In this document: positions 1-9,000 of the stretch, piece after piece
How positions within the stretch are numbered: the first letter of the stretch is position 1
Layout of the letters: every line of letters starts with the position of its first letter
Source: Reichenbachiella carrageenanivorans
GTDB taxonomy: Bacteria; Bacteroidota; Bacteroidia; Cytophagales; Cyclobacteriaceae
Direction of reading: 5' to 3'
DNA: 64,000 nucleotides
NCBI RefSeq assembly: GCF_025639805.1
Contig: NZ_CP106735.1
Span: 372,001-436,000 of the forward strand
Translations under genes and position numbers: made by a program
Notes under the pieces: model-generated
What the model saw: the letters and a program-made list of their open reading frames with translations, nothing else
Databases searched by the model: none
Told to the model about the DNA's origin: nothing

Positions 1-1118
1 TAATAAAAAGTCACTGCTTCTATGAAGGCCAAGTAATGCGCATTTGTTCTTCTGGGTTTAAATACTTCTGTTGGTATCTTGAGCTTTTGCGCATAGGGAT
101 TTCGGATAGTGACAGGCTGCAATACTCTTTGCATGTCTTGGAACTGTTCTATCATTTGCTGCTCTGCCATACGATCTACTTTGCCTGCTGCTACAGCCCT
201 TTGATGATCCATGATCTTTTCGTCTTGTTCTCTGCTTTCATCGATGTAGATCAAAAAAGATCGATTGGCATTGTCTTCGTAAAGGCTTTCTTTGGTGGTA
301 CACCCTGACACGCAAACAGGACCTTCTACCGTCAGTGTAACAGTTTTGGTTTCGCCTTTCGTATTTTTGATTACTACCGTCTTTGTGATTTTCTTCTTGG
401 ATTTGATTTCTCTTAAAGGGTAAAGCACTTCTTCTGCTCCGTCTAAGTCTTCTATCAATATGAGTTTATTTCTGAGCTGGTGCTGACCAAAGTAATAAAA
501 GGCGTTTCCTGATAGTGTGGTGATTTCCAGTTTGTCTTCGTCGGGTACTAATGCCCCTACTCTTTCTTGTAAGTGTGTTTTTCCTACGCCACTACTACCT
601 AGGCTGATGATATGCAGCGGATTACTCATTTTCCTTGACAGGAAGATTAAGAACATTAATAAGCGGTTGTTTTCTTCTCCAATAATTCCACACTTGCCTA
701 AGTCTTCGTTTGTCCTTTTCATCAAGTTTGGGCTGGACAGATAGAGCTTGTATTTCTTGATTTCTTCTGGACTGAGCATTTTTCTTTGCTCTGGCTGTTC
801 TCGTTCTTTTTCCCTGATTTCTAGCCTGTAAGTTTCTAGTAGATTGGTCAGCTCATGCAAAGCTCCTGCTATGACACTTGTGCCTATTTCTAGTTTCTCT
901 GCAATCAATCGGACAAACTTCTCTACCTGGGTGCTGTTGTACAGATCGAGGTTGTGCCTGACGGGTGGGATCACTGTTTCTGCTACTGCTGTTTTTAGTG
1001 TCACTCGCATTCTATCCAGATAATCTGTCCTGATCCCGCCTAGTACATGGATGTCTAGCACAGTGTATTGGAAGGTGATGTTTTCTGGATTGGTGGTGTC
1101 TAGGTTTAGATTATCCAT
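1..1118 (-). CDS. Mobile-element primase/helicase-like ATPase (3' part beyond window)
   Basis: Open frame of about 372 codons from an ATG at 1118 to the window edge, so the C-terminus is missing or ends just outside. A Walker A motif (GSSGVGKTH, about residues 180-188) and a Walker B-like LILIEDLDG (about 225-233) mark a P-loop ATPase. The surrounding sequence resembles the C-terminal ATPase half of the CHC2 zinc-finger/Toprim primase-like proteins found on Bacteroidota mobile elements. I see no zinc finger or Toprim segment at the N-terminus, so this may be a split or shortened version. It faces the XRE regulator across a 131-bp promoter region, an arrangement common in mobile elements. The ATPase call is firm; the primase link is recognition from memory and less certain. 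Confidence 0.6.
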   Translation of the reverse strand, partial: MDNLNLDTTNPENITFQYTVLDIHVLGGIRTDYLDRMRVTLKTAVAETVIPPVRHNLDLYNSTQVEKFVRLIAEKLEIGTSVIAGALHELTNLLETYRLEIREKEREQPEQRKMLSPEEIKKYKLYLSSPNLMKRTNEDLGKCGIIGEENNRLLMFLIFLSRKMSNPLHIISLGSSGVGKTHLQERVGALVPDEDKLEITTLSGNAFYYFGQHQLRNKLILIEDLDGAEEVLYPLREIKSKKKITKTVVIKNTKGETKTVTLTVEGPVCVSGCTTKESLYEDNANRSFLIYIDESREQDEKIMDHQRAVAAGKVDRMAEQQMIEQFQDMQRVLQPVTIRNPYAQKLKIPTEVFKPRRTNAHYLAFIEAVTFY

Positions 1119-1167
1119 TTTTAAAAACTTTTGGAGTTTACTGTCTATAAAACAAACTTACATTAAT

Positions 1168-1181
1168 GGATATATTTATCC
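1168..1181. promoter_or_regulatory. Possible operator palindrome between divergent genes
   Basis: GGATA and TATCC form a perfect inverted repeat with a 4-nt spacer in the divergent promoter region between the ATPase gene and the XRE regulator. A short palindrome here is where an autoregulating XRE repressor would be expected to bind. The DNA is AT-rich, so chance is possible. Confidence 0.3.
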
Positions 1182-1249
1182 TATACATTTCGACTCATTT
1201 TGATACTTAAATCATAAAACACTAATTTTATGGACATAAAGATCAAAAT

Positions 1250-1612
1250 ATGGATATTGGAGAGCGTATAAAAAAGATAAGAGAAGCCAGAGGGCTTTCA
1301 CAAAAGGAAGTGTCTGCTACGCTAAATATGGATCAATCGCAGTATTCTAAGATTGAAAAGGGCAAAACTGATCCTACAACTACCACGCTCGATAAAATCA
1401 CTAAAGCTATGGGCGTGTCTCTTGCCGAACTATTCATTTCTAATGATCCGCTCGAAGAAGTAAATTCTATTGATAAGTCCACTATGGAAAAACTTCAACT
1501 ACTCGAAGAACTGGAAGAGGACGAAAAACAATCCGTTTTTAAAATTATCGATGGACTCGTCTCTAAAAAGAAGCTGAAGGACACACTAAGCAGTGCCCTC
1601 AAAACGGCATAA
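1250..1612 (+). CDS. XRE-family helix-turn-helix regulator
   Basis: A 120-aa DNA-binding protein. Residues 3-60 form a classic XRE/Cro-type domain: IGERIKKIREARGLSQKEVS, then a recognition helix around DQSQYSKIEKG, then the LDKITKAMGVSL segment typical of the last helices. The remainder (about 70-120) is acidic then basic and probably helical, likely for dimerisation. It is divergent from the ATPase gene and probably represses both promoters. A bidirectional hairpin terminator follows its stop codon directly. An upstream ATG at 1230 is out of frame, so 1250 is the natural start. The DNA-binding role is well supported; its targets are inferred from position only. Confidence 0.85.
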   Translation: MDIGERIKKIREARGLSQKEVSATLNMDQSQYSKIEKGKTDPTTTTLDKITKAMGVSLAELFISNDPLEEVNSIDKSTMEKLQLLEELEEDEKQSVFKIIDGLVSKKKLKDTLSSALKTA

Positions 1613-1615
1613 AAA

Positions 1616-1634
1616 AGCCCGGATATACCGGGCT
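1616..1634. terminator. Bidirectional hairpin terminator
   Basis: A 7-bp perfect stem (AGCCCGG/CCGGGCT) with a 5-nt loop lies between the convergent XRE gene (+) and HNH gene (-). It has an A-run on the left and a T-rich stretch on the right, so it can act for both strands. Confidence 0.75.
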
Positions 1635-1640
1635 AATCTT

Positions 1641-1958
1641 TTAAGCGGCTTTCACTTTACAGCTCCACCCTGGGTAATCATCACTTTTATGACGATTATT
1701 TTCCCATTGCAGGGGTTGGAGATTACTAAGCGCATCTGAGCCTCCTTTTGATACTGGTACTACATGATCAATCTCCCAACCAAATTTCGAGTTGGTGTTC
1801 CCATACTCGGAACGTTGCATCAATGCACCACAAGTATCTTTTCTAACATAAGAAGGGTCGTAACCTGTTACAACTCTTCCTTTTTCCCATACAGCCTGTA
1901 CTGTAGCTGCATCAAAGTTTGCACCACCTCTAGAAGTGCTTCTTACTCTGTAAGACAT
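1641..1958 (-). CDS. HNH endonuclease family protein
   Basis: A 105-aa protein whose second half carries the HNH signature WEIDHVVPVSKGG...NLQPL...NNRHKSD (about residues 62-94). These are the expected metal and catalytic positions: the His of IDH, the Asn of SNLQ, and the closing N...K. No signal peptide is present. The family nicks or cuts DNA and is common in phages, mobile elements and as a lone accessory gene. Its converging partner is the XRE regulator. No restriction or terminase gene adjoins it, so the target is unknown. The nuclease fold is confidently seen; activity and role are inference. Confidence 0.8.
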   Translation of the reverse strand: MSYRVRSTSRGGANFDAATVQAVWEKGRVVTGYDPSYVRKDTCGALMQRSEYGNTNSKFGWEIDHVVPVSKGGSDALSNLQPLQWENNRHKSDDYPGWSCKVKAA

Positions 1959-2028
1959 AATTACTAATATTTAAATATTTATAATATGTCTCCTTACCCC
2001 GGCTCAAACGACTTATAAAAAAAGTCTT

Positions 2029-2036
2029 TATATTTG
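2029..2036 (+). promoter_or_regulatory. Candidate Bacteroidota -7 promoter element
   Basis: TATATTTG matches the Bacteroidota -7 consensus TAnnTTTG. No clear -33 TTTG lies at the usual distance upstream. It would start transcription near 2042, into a 100-nt stretch that ends in a terminator hairpin. Confidence 0.35.
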
Positions 2037-2041
2037 ATCAA

Positions 2042-2150
2042 AATTGAATATCCGACAAAGAAGCAATGCTTCTTATAGACTACCACATCTAATGGACATT
2101 CACTAAACCCCCGGGATAAGGCGACAACCAATTCTGGGGTTTTTTATTAC
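2042..2150 (+). ncRNA. Candidate small RNA in a gene-free gap
   Basis: Between the HNH gene and the next small gene, both on minus, the plus strand carries a promoter-like -7 box, a 7-bp hairpin (2058-2064 with 2068-2074) and a terminator-like hairpin ending in a T-run (2105-2111 with 2136-2142). No open frame of useful length is present. That layout suggests a transcript of about 100 nt. I do not recognise a known RNA family, and no start site is proven. Confidence 0.3.
2105..2146 (+). terminator. Plus-strand terminator hairpin with long loop
   Basis: AAACCCC (2105-2111) pairs with GGGGTTT (2136-2142) around a 24-nt loop and runs into six consecutive Ts. The T-run is on the plus strand, yet no protein gene on plus ends here, which is what points to a small RNA. 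Confidence 0.5.
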
Positions 2151-2174
2151 CTTTTATTTCGTTCTACTATATGC

Positions 2175-2540
2175 TTACTTCCGTCTGACCAGCTTATAGT
2201 ATTTCATTCCTTCATTTTCTTCATTTACTATGTCGTAGATAATTCTACCATCTCTATAATCTACACCCATCTCATCAAGTATATGTTTAATTCTTATAAA
2301 GTAGTATTGACCTGCTTTACTTACCTTAAACAATTCTTTATCATCTCCCTCACTCCCTACTAAGTATAGATTCTTATCTTCTTCATCAGCTGTATTCACC
2401 GCTACTTTAAATCTACTATCAGTTGATAAACTAAGTACTTTTGCTGCTCCTGATGAAAAACCAAGCTTTCCGCTCTTATGAACAGTTGCCTTTACTACAC
2501 CAGTAGCACTCTGAGGTGACTTAAATTCTAATTTCAACAT
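2175..2540 (-). CDS. Hypothetical protein, 121 aa
   Basis: I do not recognise this protein. The frame opens with a TTG at 2546, but the ATG at 2540 (third codon) is the more natural start and gives 121 aa. It has no signal peptide, lipobox or membrane segment, so it should be cytoplasmic. The sequence is mixed beta/alpha: an N-terminal part with a basic stretch (KATVHKSGKLGFSSGAAK, about 18-35), a central charged loop, and a C-terminal part rich in Tyr, Lys and Arg ending VRRK. The basic stretch would suit nucleic-acid binding, but that is only an impression. It lies in accessory DNA downstream of the toxin/immunity operon, separated from it by a terminator. Confidence 0.55.
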   Translation of the reverse strand: MLKLEFKSPQSATGVVKATVHKSGKLGFSSGAAKVLSLSTDSRFKVAVNTADEEDKNLYLVGSEGDDKELFKVSKAGQYYFIRIKHILDEMGVDYRDGRIIYDIVNEENEGMKYYKLVRRK

Positions 2541-2691
2541 ATACAAATATAACCATTTACCAAGTACTTCCCTTACTCATTCCTATAAGTTTTCCACAAT
2601 ACCTTAACATTCCCTTAACAATTTCCTATACATTTCACATATTCCTTTAAAAATGTGAAGTGATTTATGTTTACCAACCGCTAAAAACAAA

Positions 2692-2722
2692 AAATCCCAA
2701 CCGTAATACACGATTGGGATTT
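2692..2722 (-). terminator. Terminator of the toxin/immunity operon
   Basis: A 9-bp stem (2692-2700 with 2714-2722) around a 13-nt loop lies 20 nt after the immunity-gene stop. On the minus strand it is followed by a T-run, so it is a standard intrinsic terminator for the operon. Confidence 0.8.
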
Positions 2723-2741
2723 CATTCTACACCTAGTGGGG

Positions 2742-3071
2742 TTATTTGCTGACCTCTATATTTTTTAATATTTCAGCCAATTTATCCTTTACGGGCTTGG
2801 GAACAATATTCTCCTCACGTATAAGCTCTTGCATAAAAGAATATCCACTTTCCGAAATATCCATTTTTTGAGCCATCTTATCAATTAGATCATAAAGTTC
2901 CTTATCAATTTCAATTTCGTACTCATATAACTGAGTAATAATCGTATCAAAAGCAAGACCATACTCTCTATTATCAAGTAGGTCTTGGGCATTATCTAAA
3001 TCCGATACACCTAACCCCAAAGTCCTAGCAGTATCAATCAAAGTTGAAATTAACTTTTTTAACATATTCAT
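2742..3071 (-). CDS. MafI-like immunity protein
   Basis: A 109-aa acidic cytoplasmic protein starting 2 nt after the stop of the RHS toxin gene, so translation is probably coupled. The pattern LGLGVSDLDNAQDLLDNREYG (about 18-38), followed by AFDTIITQLYEYEIEIDKELYDLI, matches what I remember of the MafI family of immunity proteins. MafI proteins neutralise MafB toxins, some of which carry EndoU RNase tips, which fits the toxin domain next door. It would bind and block the EndoU domain in the producing cell and its kin. A second Met at residue 3 is an alternative start. The pairing is strong from position; the family name is by recognition. Confidence 0.75.
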   Translation of the reverse strand: MNMLKKLISTLIDTARTLGLGVSDLDNAQDLLDNREYGLAFDTIITQLYEYEIEIDKELYDLIDKMAQKMDISESGYSFMQELIREENIVPKPVKDKLAEILKNIEVSK

Positions 3072-3073
3072 TT

Positions 3074-6000
3074 CTATCTTAATGGAAATGCTGTGATTAC
3101 CTCATTACCAGTATTAATTACTCTTAGCCTTAACCCATCATAAACACCATCGGTTACATATCTAACAGGCTGTCCGCTTCTTGTAAACCTTTCGCCAGCC
3201 CTACCAGTTTGTTGAACCCATGGATTACTCGTCACAACTTCAGAAACTGCATGCATAATTTTTTTATGACTCCATGTTGCTGGAAACATTGTTTTCTTTC
3301 CTCTAATTCCGTTTGAAAAACTCTTCAAACTTCCAAACCAAGCATGTCCACCACCTGTCGCATCTCCAGCGATAATGTGAGCAGTTCGTGACTTACTTGC
3401 TAAGTTGACGTATCGTGCAGCTCGAAAACCTTTTGAAATAGAGGAAATAAGACCAATAGCAGCTACTTCACTGACAATTGCCATAGAAGCCTCTTCCATA
3501 ATTAAAGATCTGGCTTCCATACCAAAATCCTTAACCATATCTAAGGCATTTAAAGAAGGCTCATACTCCATATGGGCCATTGTATATTGACGGATTGCAG
3601 AACCCATTCCTCCAACATTAGCCACCGAAAAAGCACTAGCTTGATCTCCATATGCAGCAGCATTTAATTCACTTGGACTCTTACTTGTTTCTCCATTTGG
3701 ATCAATTAAACCAAGTGGGTTGTTACCCATTGCTACATAAGGACTAGGATATTGTCTGGCCGGATCAGGGATCATCCATCTCCCAATGATTGGATCGTAC
3801 TCTCTAGATTCAAAGTGATTGAACCCAGTCTCCTTGTCTTCTTCAGCAAACTGCCCCTGATAACCAAACCTGTAATCCTTCTCTTGAGGATTTCTCCACT
3901 GGCTCGCGACCGAGCCAAAAGGATAGTAGTCGGTCATCTCTGAAATATCGAAGCCTAGTATGCTTACGGTGATATCGTCGAAGTTGACCTGTGCCTCCTG
4001 CGTCTCATTGGCCACATAGATGTAAATATAACCATCCTCGGGCATTTCTATCTCTTGGCTGATCGTCTCTGCAGTGCTGGCGTGGCCTGCTGCTGCATCA
4101 CTTACCATCGCATGGGCATCGGCTGGCGTGATGTCGTTGAAGTCCTTGTCGAAGACCAAACACTGGATGTAGGCCTTGGGTACGCCCGCAGGTGGTGCCG
4201 CCAAAAAGCCTGCAGCAGAGGCCACGGCGCTGTTGAGCCCGTCGAAGACTTGCTGGCTCTCTCCTCCTGTGCTCACTCCATAGGCTCCAGCGATCAGGCC
4301 AAACATATCGCTGGCTAGTCCTGTGCTAGAGAAACCATCGTCATACATGGCATTCACGCTAAACGCAATCTTGTCCCCTTTATTCACCGCTCTGGACATC
4401 GCAGGGCCTACTATGCCGTTCACTCCATCCAAACGAACCGAGTGGCTTTCGTTGCCATTGATATTGGTGGTGTTGAACATCATGTCTTGCTGCTTGTAGG
4501 TATTGAGGTTTTCGAATACTGCCGACTCTGTCATCTGGTATTCGTCTTCTAGCGTGGCTACCTCAAAAAACTTGAGCTTGGAGACCACAGCGCGCACATT
4601 GCCCAGATGATCGGTGAGTTCGTAGTTGTATTTGTGCTTCTGTACATCGCGGAAGGACGTTCCGATCTTGCCTGACCCGTAGATCGGGAGCTCGGATAGC
4701 TCAAGGCCTGTATTTTTGGTTTCATAGATCGCGATGATATTGCCGGAGGCATCGCGGACGTACCAGGTCTCTTTTGTCTGATCCTCTACGGTTACTTTTT
4801 TAAGTACACGGAAACCACGATCGTCGTATTGATAAGAGGCGAGTGCATTCTCTTTATTGTTTTTGTCTGCTTCACTTCCATATATACCCATTACTTTGCC
4901 TGTCACATCATAGTCGAAGTACTGATCGCCATAGTCTCCTCTACCGATGGCTGCAGTCATCTGCCCGATTTCGTTGTACTGGTAATCTGCATAGATTTCG
5001 CTTCCATCCTTCACTTTATCCAATTGATTGTTATTGTCTCTAAAGGGGTGCTCGGTTCCCTCATTTTCATAAGCATAAGTATAATTCAGGTCATCAGCCA
5101 CAGTTCCTTCTTCATCGTATCGCTTCAAAGATTGGATGTTGCCATTGGCATCGTATCCGATTCCATTGTCCGCGCCTGTCACTTTGTAAGCCGAGGCATC
5201 TGCTGTGGAAGCGGTGTATACTGCTTCTTTTAGTTGATTTTTGAAGTCATAGGCATATTCGTACTGCTGTGCATCGATGGCCATTGGTACCACCTCAGTG
5301 ACCATTTCACCTTCTATTTGTGCCGTCGGATTCAACTGCGCATCTAGCCCATAGCCATTGGTGTCGAATCCAGGGAGGAATTCGATGCTGTTTTGTGCCT
5401 CAACAATCGCATCAGCTGTCAGTGGAGCATCCAGTGATTCCTCAAGGTGGTCTACCAGACCCGTTACGATCACTTCTTCTTTCACACTTTCTTCTGATCC
5501 TTCTCGCCCCCAGGTGATTCCTCTGATATTGCCTCCATATTGATCATTGGGTTTATCATCTACTGCGGCCGTATAATCACCATCAAAATAGTCAATTTCC
5601 ATCCCGAAAGCATCGTGGAAGAATTCATTCGAACCATCTTCTCCAGGATCATTATTATTATTTGGGTTGTTGATCGCCTTGAGCCAGCCTTGTACGGTAT
5701 AGATATAATCCAATCCTTGCAGGTCTTCTGCTAGTTCGACCCTTTTGAGTGGGCCGTGCAGGTAATAGTGATAGGTCGCATGTAGATACTTGTACGGATC
5801 GTCTTCTCCAGCTTGAGAGGTATATACTTTGGTGAGCTGCTGATTTTTGTTGTACTCGTAGTGGTGGTAGAAGCTTTCGCCAACAAGGTGTTTTTGATAG
5901 GCTACCTCTTCGACATTTCCAAAATAGTCGTATTGGTAATCGATAGTAAAATACCGACCATTGGCACCCATGTTTTTGTAATACATCACGACGAAAGTCA

Positions 6001-9000
6001 CCTGACCAAACTCGTCGTAGCTGTACCAGGTAGTTACGTCATTGTTTTTCGTATAGGATACTGCTCCTTCGAGAAAGTCCTGTGTGTAGTTTTGTGCATA
6101 GGCCGATGCAGCGGTGGCATTGTCTAACCCTCCTGGGTGTATATAGACCTCACCATAGTACGCATCGAACCAAGATTTCATATAATCAGTCAGGTCATTA
6201 TTTGTTCCACCCTTCCATACTAAATCTGGATCAGCTACATCATAATAGGTCTCTACCCAGTCTACCCGTTCAGTATCATTGATATATCCACTCATTCCCT
6301 TAGTTTCCAAAATAGTCGGATTATTTTTCGACCCGAAGGTATCCGTCCCTTTGTACTGACCAGACTCAACAGGCCTGCCGGAAGCATCATAGCAGGTATA
6401 AGAATAGCTGCTACCCCGTTGCTTCTGATTTTCTGAAAAGCGAATACTGCCATCCTTTCGGTACAAGTATTTAGTAATGCCTGCGTCTGGTTCGCTCATT
6501 TCTATGAGGTGACCTTGGAAATCGTAGCTATAAAATGTGGTGTAGGTCAAAGCGGTTCTAGTCGCAGGCACACCATCTGTCATGATTTTCTCTACTCCTA
6601 ATGGAGCCATGCTTGCTGCCAGTCGCCCGGCATTGTCGTAGAAGTTGTAGCTGTATTCGGTGTAACGTGAATTGTATGCGACTCGCTCCACTCCTTTTAT
6701 ACTATAAATTCCCTTAGGTAAGGATATTTTATTGTTCGCCAATGAATAGGACTGAGGAGTTTCATCCAAGATTTTGTTGTGAACACTCAATGACTCTGGG
6801 TTGGTTAAAGTTATTTCAGTATCAAGTTCTTCTCCAGTCACCGCGTCAATTACTCTTGGAATATGGATCTCTAAGGGCATGCGCTGATCGTCTTCATCCA
6901 CATCAGACTCAAAATGAACGACATGACTCGCAGCAGATTCAACAATAGCAGTGGCTATTGTGCCAGATTCGGCCTGATAGCTCACCACTTCTTTCTGATC
7001 AGGATCGATAGATACTTGCTTGTACACTTTGTCTAATATGGGCACACTTTCTAGCCCAAGTATAACTTTCCGTAGTGCATTGTAATTTGGTAATTCTTCA
7101 TTTTTATCACCCACGGGCAAGGTCTTGGAGACACTCTCTCTACCAGAGCCCATGTGCAAAGCATCTCCTGGTGCTGCGGATCGTTTCACTTCTCCTGATC
7201 CGTCTTCGTAGAAGTCGGTACGGGTATAGGGAAAATTGGTCTGTGGCACGTTGTCTTCGAGGGTATTGTTGGCACTGTAGTACCAGCCTAGTGTGCCAGG
7301 GGTAGTGCTGGCTACTGGTTCTGGTGAGTTTTTTCTTGCACCGTCGAAGTGGATCGTCGTGTATTTTTCCTGACTAGATGGTTCTGTAATCAACTTTAAT
7401 TTGTACCCAAATCCATCCATGTCCCAATCGCCATAAGGAGTGGTAATAGGTGCCATCAAAGAGTTTCCAACAACTCTTTGATACACGTCATATAGCGATT
7501 CACTCGCCATCACTAGGTCTTCTTCTGGCTTGAATACTTGGGACTGCAATGCCTTTCCCATCTGATCGTAGTAGACTCTTTGAGCTGATGCTACTACTTG
7601 CGCACCACTCTCATTTAATTCAGGACTATAACTCGTTACTGTAGTATAATTAAAACGTTTATCACAATACACATCCTTATCGACAGTGATAATACCAAAA
7701 TCGTCACTATATCTTGAACACAAACCTAAAGGCAAATATTTATACTTATAAATATAATCCTCATCACTTGGAAGAAGATCTAAATTCAATGTGCTCGTAG
7801 TACCATCCGATATCTCCTGATTATTGGCATCGAAAAAAACAATAGCTTGACCTTTCACTTTAATGGGCTCAATCACTACATCTTCACCAACACATGAAAA
7901 ATAATTTATATCTAAAGGGGGTATCCCTTTAACGGGATCAAAAACATCATCAAGATTAATCACGGAGGAATATTGCCTATATGTACTTTCACACCATTTA
8001 GTACCACTAACCTGATATTCGATTCTATTATCCACTAGCAACATCTCTCTTTCCTCTGGGGTGAATGTAAATGAACTACCAATACTAATTGTATTTCCTC
8101 CAGAAATCCAATATTCGGAATCAGGTCGAATACTCATATTTTCATATGTCCCATTTAGCACCCAGTCCTCATCCTTACATATTGGATGATTTAGCATATC
8201 AATATCAACTATTGGCTCTGGTATTTCTCTCATAGAAGCTTCCAGCGTGTTCGTTTTTACACTATACGTACAACTTGGATTTTTCCACTCTGCATATAAC
8301 TGATCCCCTTCGTAGTATTGATTATGCCCAGCGGGCGCTACATAAATGGTATTGAGGCCGGAATCATTCGAGACTTCAACAAAATACCCATTGGTAGTTA
8401 CATCGGATTTTCTATACCAATGAATATTTTCAAAATCATACTGATAACCATCTCCATGTTGACTATAGATACTGGTAATCTGCAATTCAGGTGCATTGAT
8501 TCCAGGGCACAGGTTTTCTAAGGAGCCACCTAATGTGAAATTGGTCAAAGTAGGTATAAATTCCAACTGAATCGAATTGCTCGTCACCTTTCCCGAGGTT
8601 ATACAATTCCTTCTTGAAGTCATTTCAACAGAAACTACGTCATTTTTCTGAAGTGTAGTGCTAGACCAACTAGAGTTTATTCCACTTTGGACTGTTGAGT
8701 TATTTACTTTCCAGTCATACGTGGGTGATATCCCCCCGTGGCTGCTATTATCAACAAAAAAAGACACTTGTTCTCCTTCGCAAACCACAAGTTTATCCGA
8801 TACAATAGAAACAGAAGGCGTTTCTATACTTAATACTGAAGTTGGCAACATGTTCTTCGTAAAAGTTGCAGTCACCGGAGATGAGCCAGTCATACAGCTT
8901 CCCAAGGTTCCATAAATTGTTAAAGACAATATGCTGTTACTTTTAAATTTTGTTGTGCTAAAATTTTGATTGGTGTATGTTTCATCTAATTCCCCAGGGG

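Noticed and set aside
2042..2150. Retron-type or attC-like interpretation of the structured gap
   Set aside because: No reverse transcriptase or integron integrase is nearby, and the hairpins lack the arrangement expected of either.
4829..5233. 134-codon plus-strand frame inside the RHS gene
   Set aside because: Antisense to a long, well-conserved RHS coding frame; a shadow of its codon bias. The other plus-strand frames inside the RHS, shell-protein and PUL genes were dismissed for the same reason.
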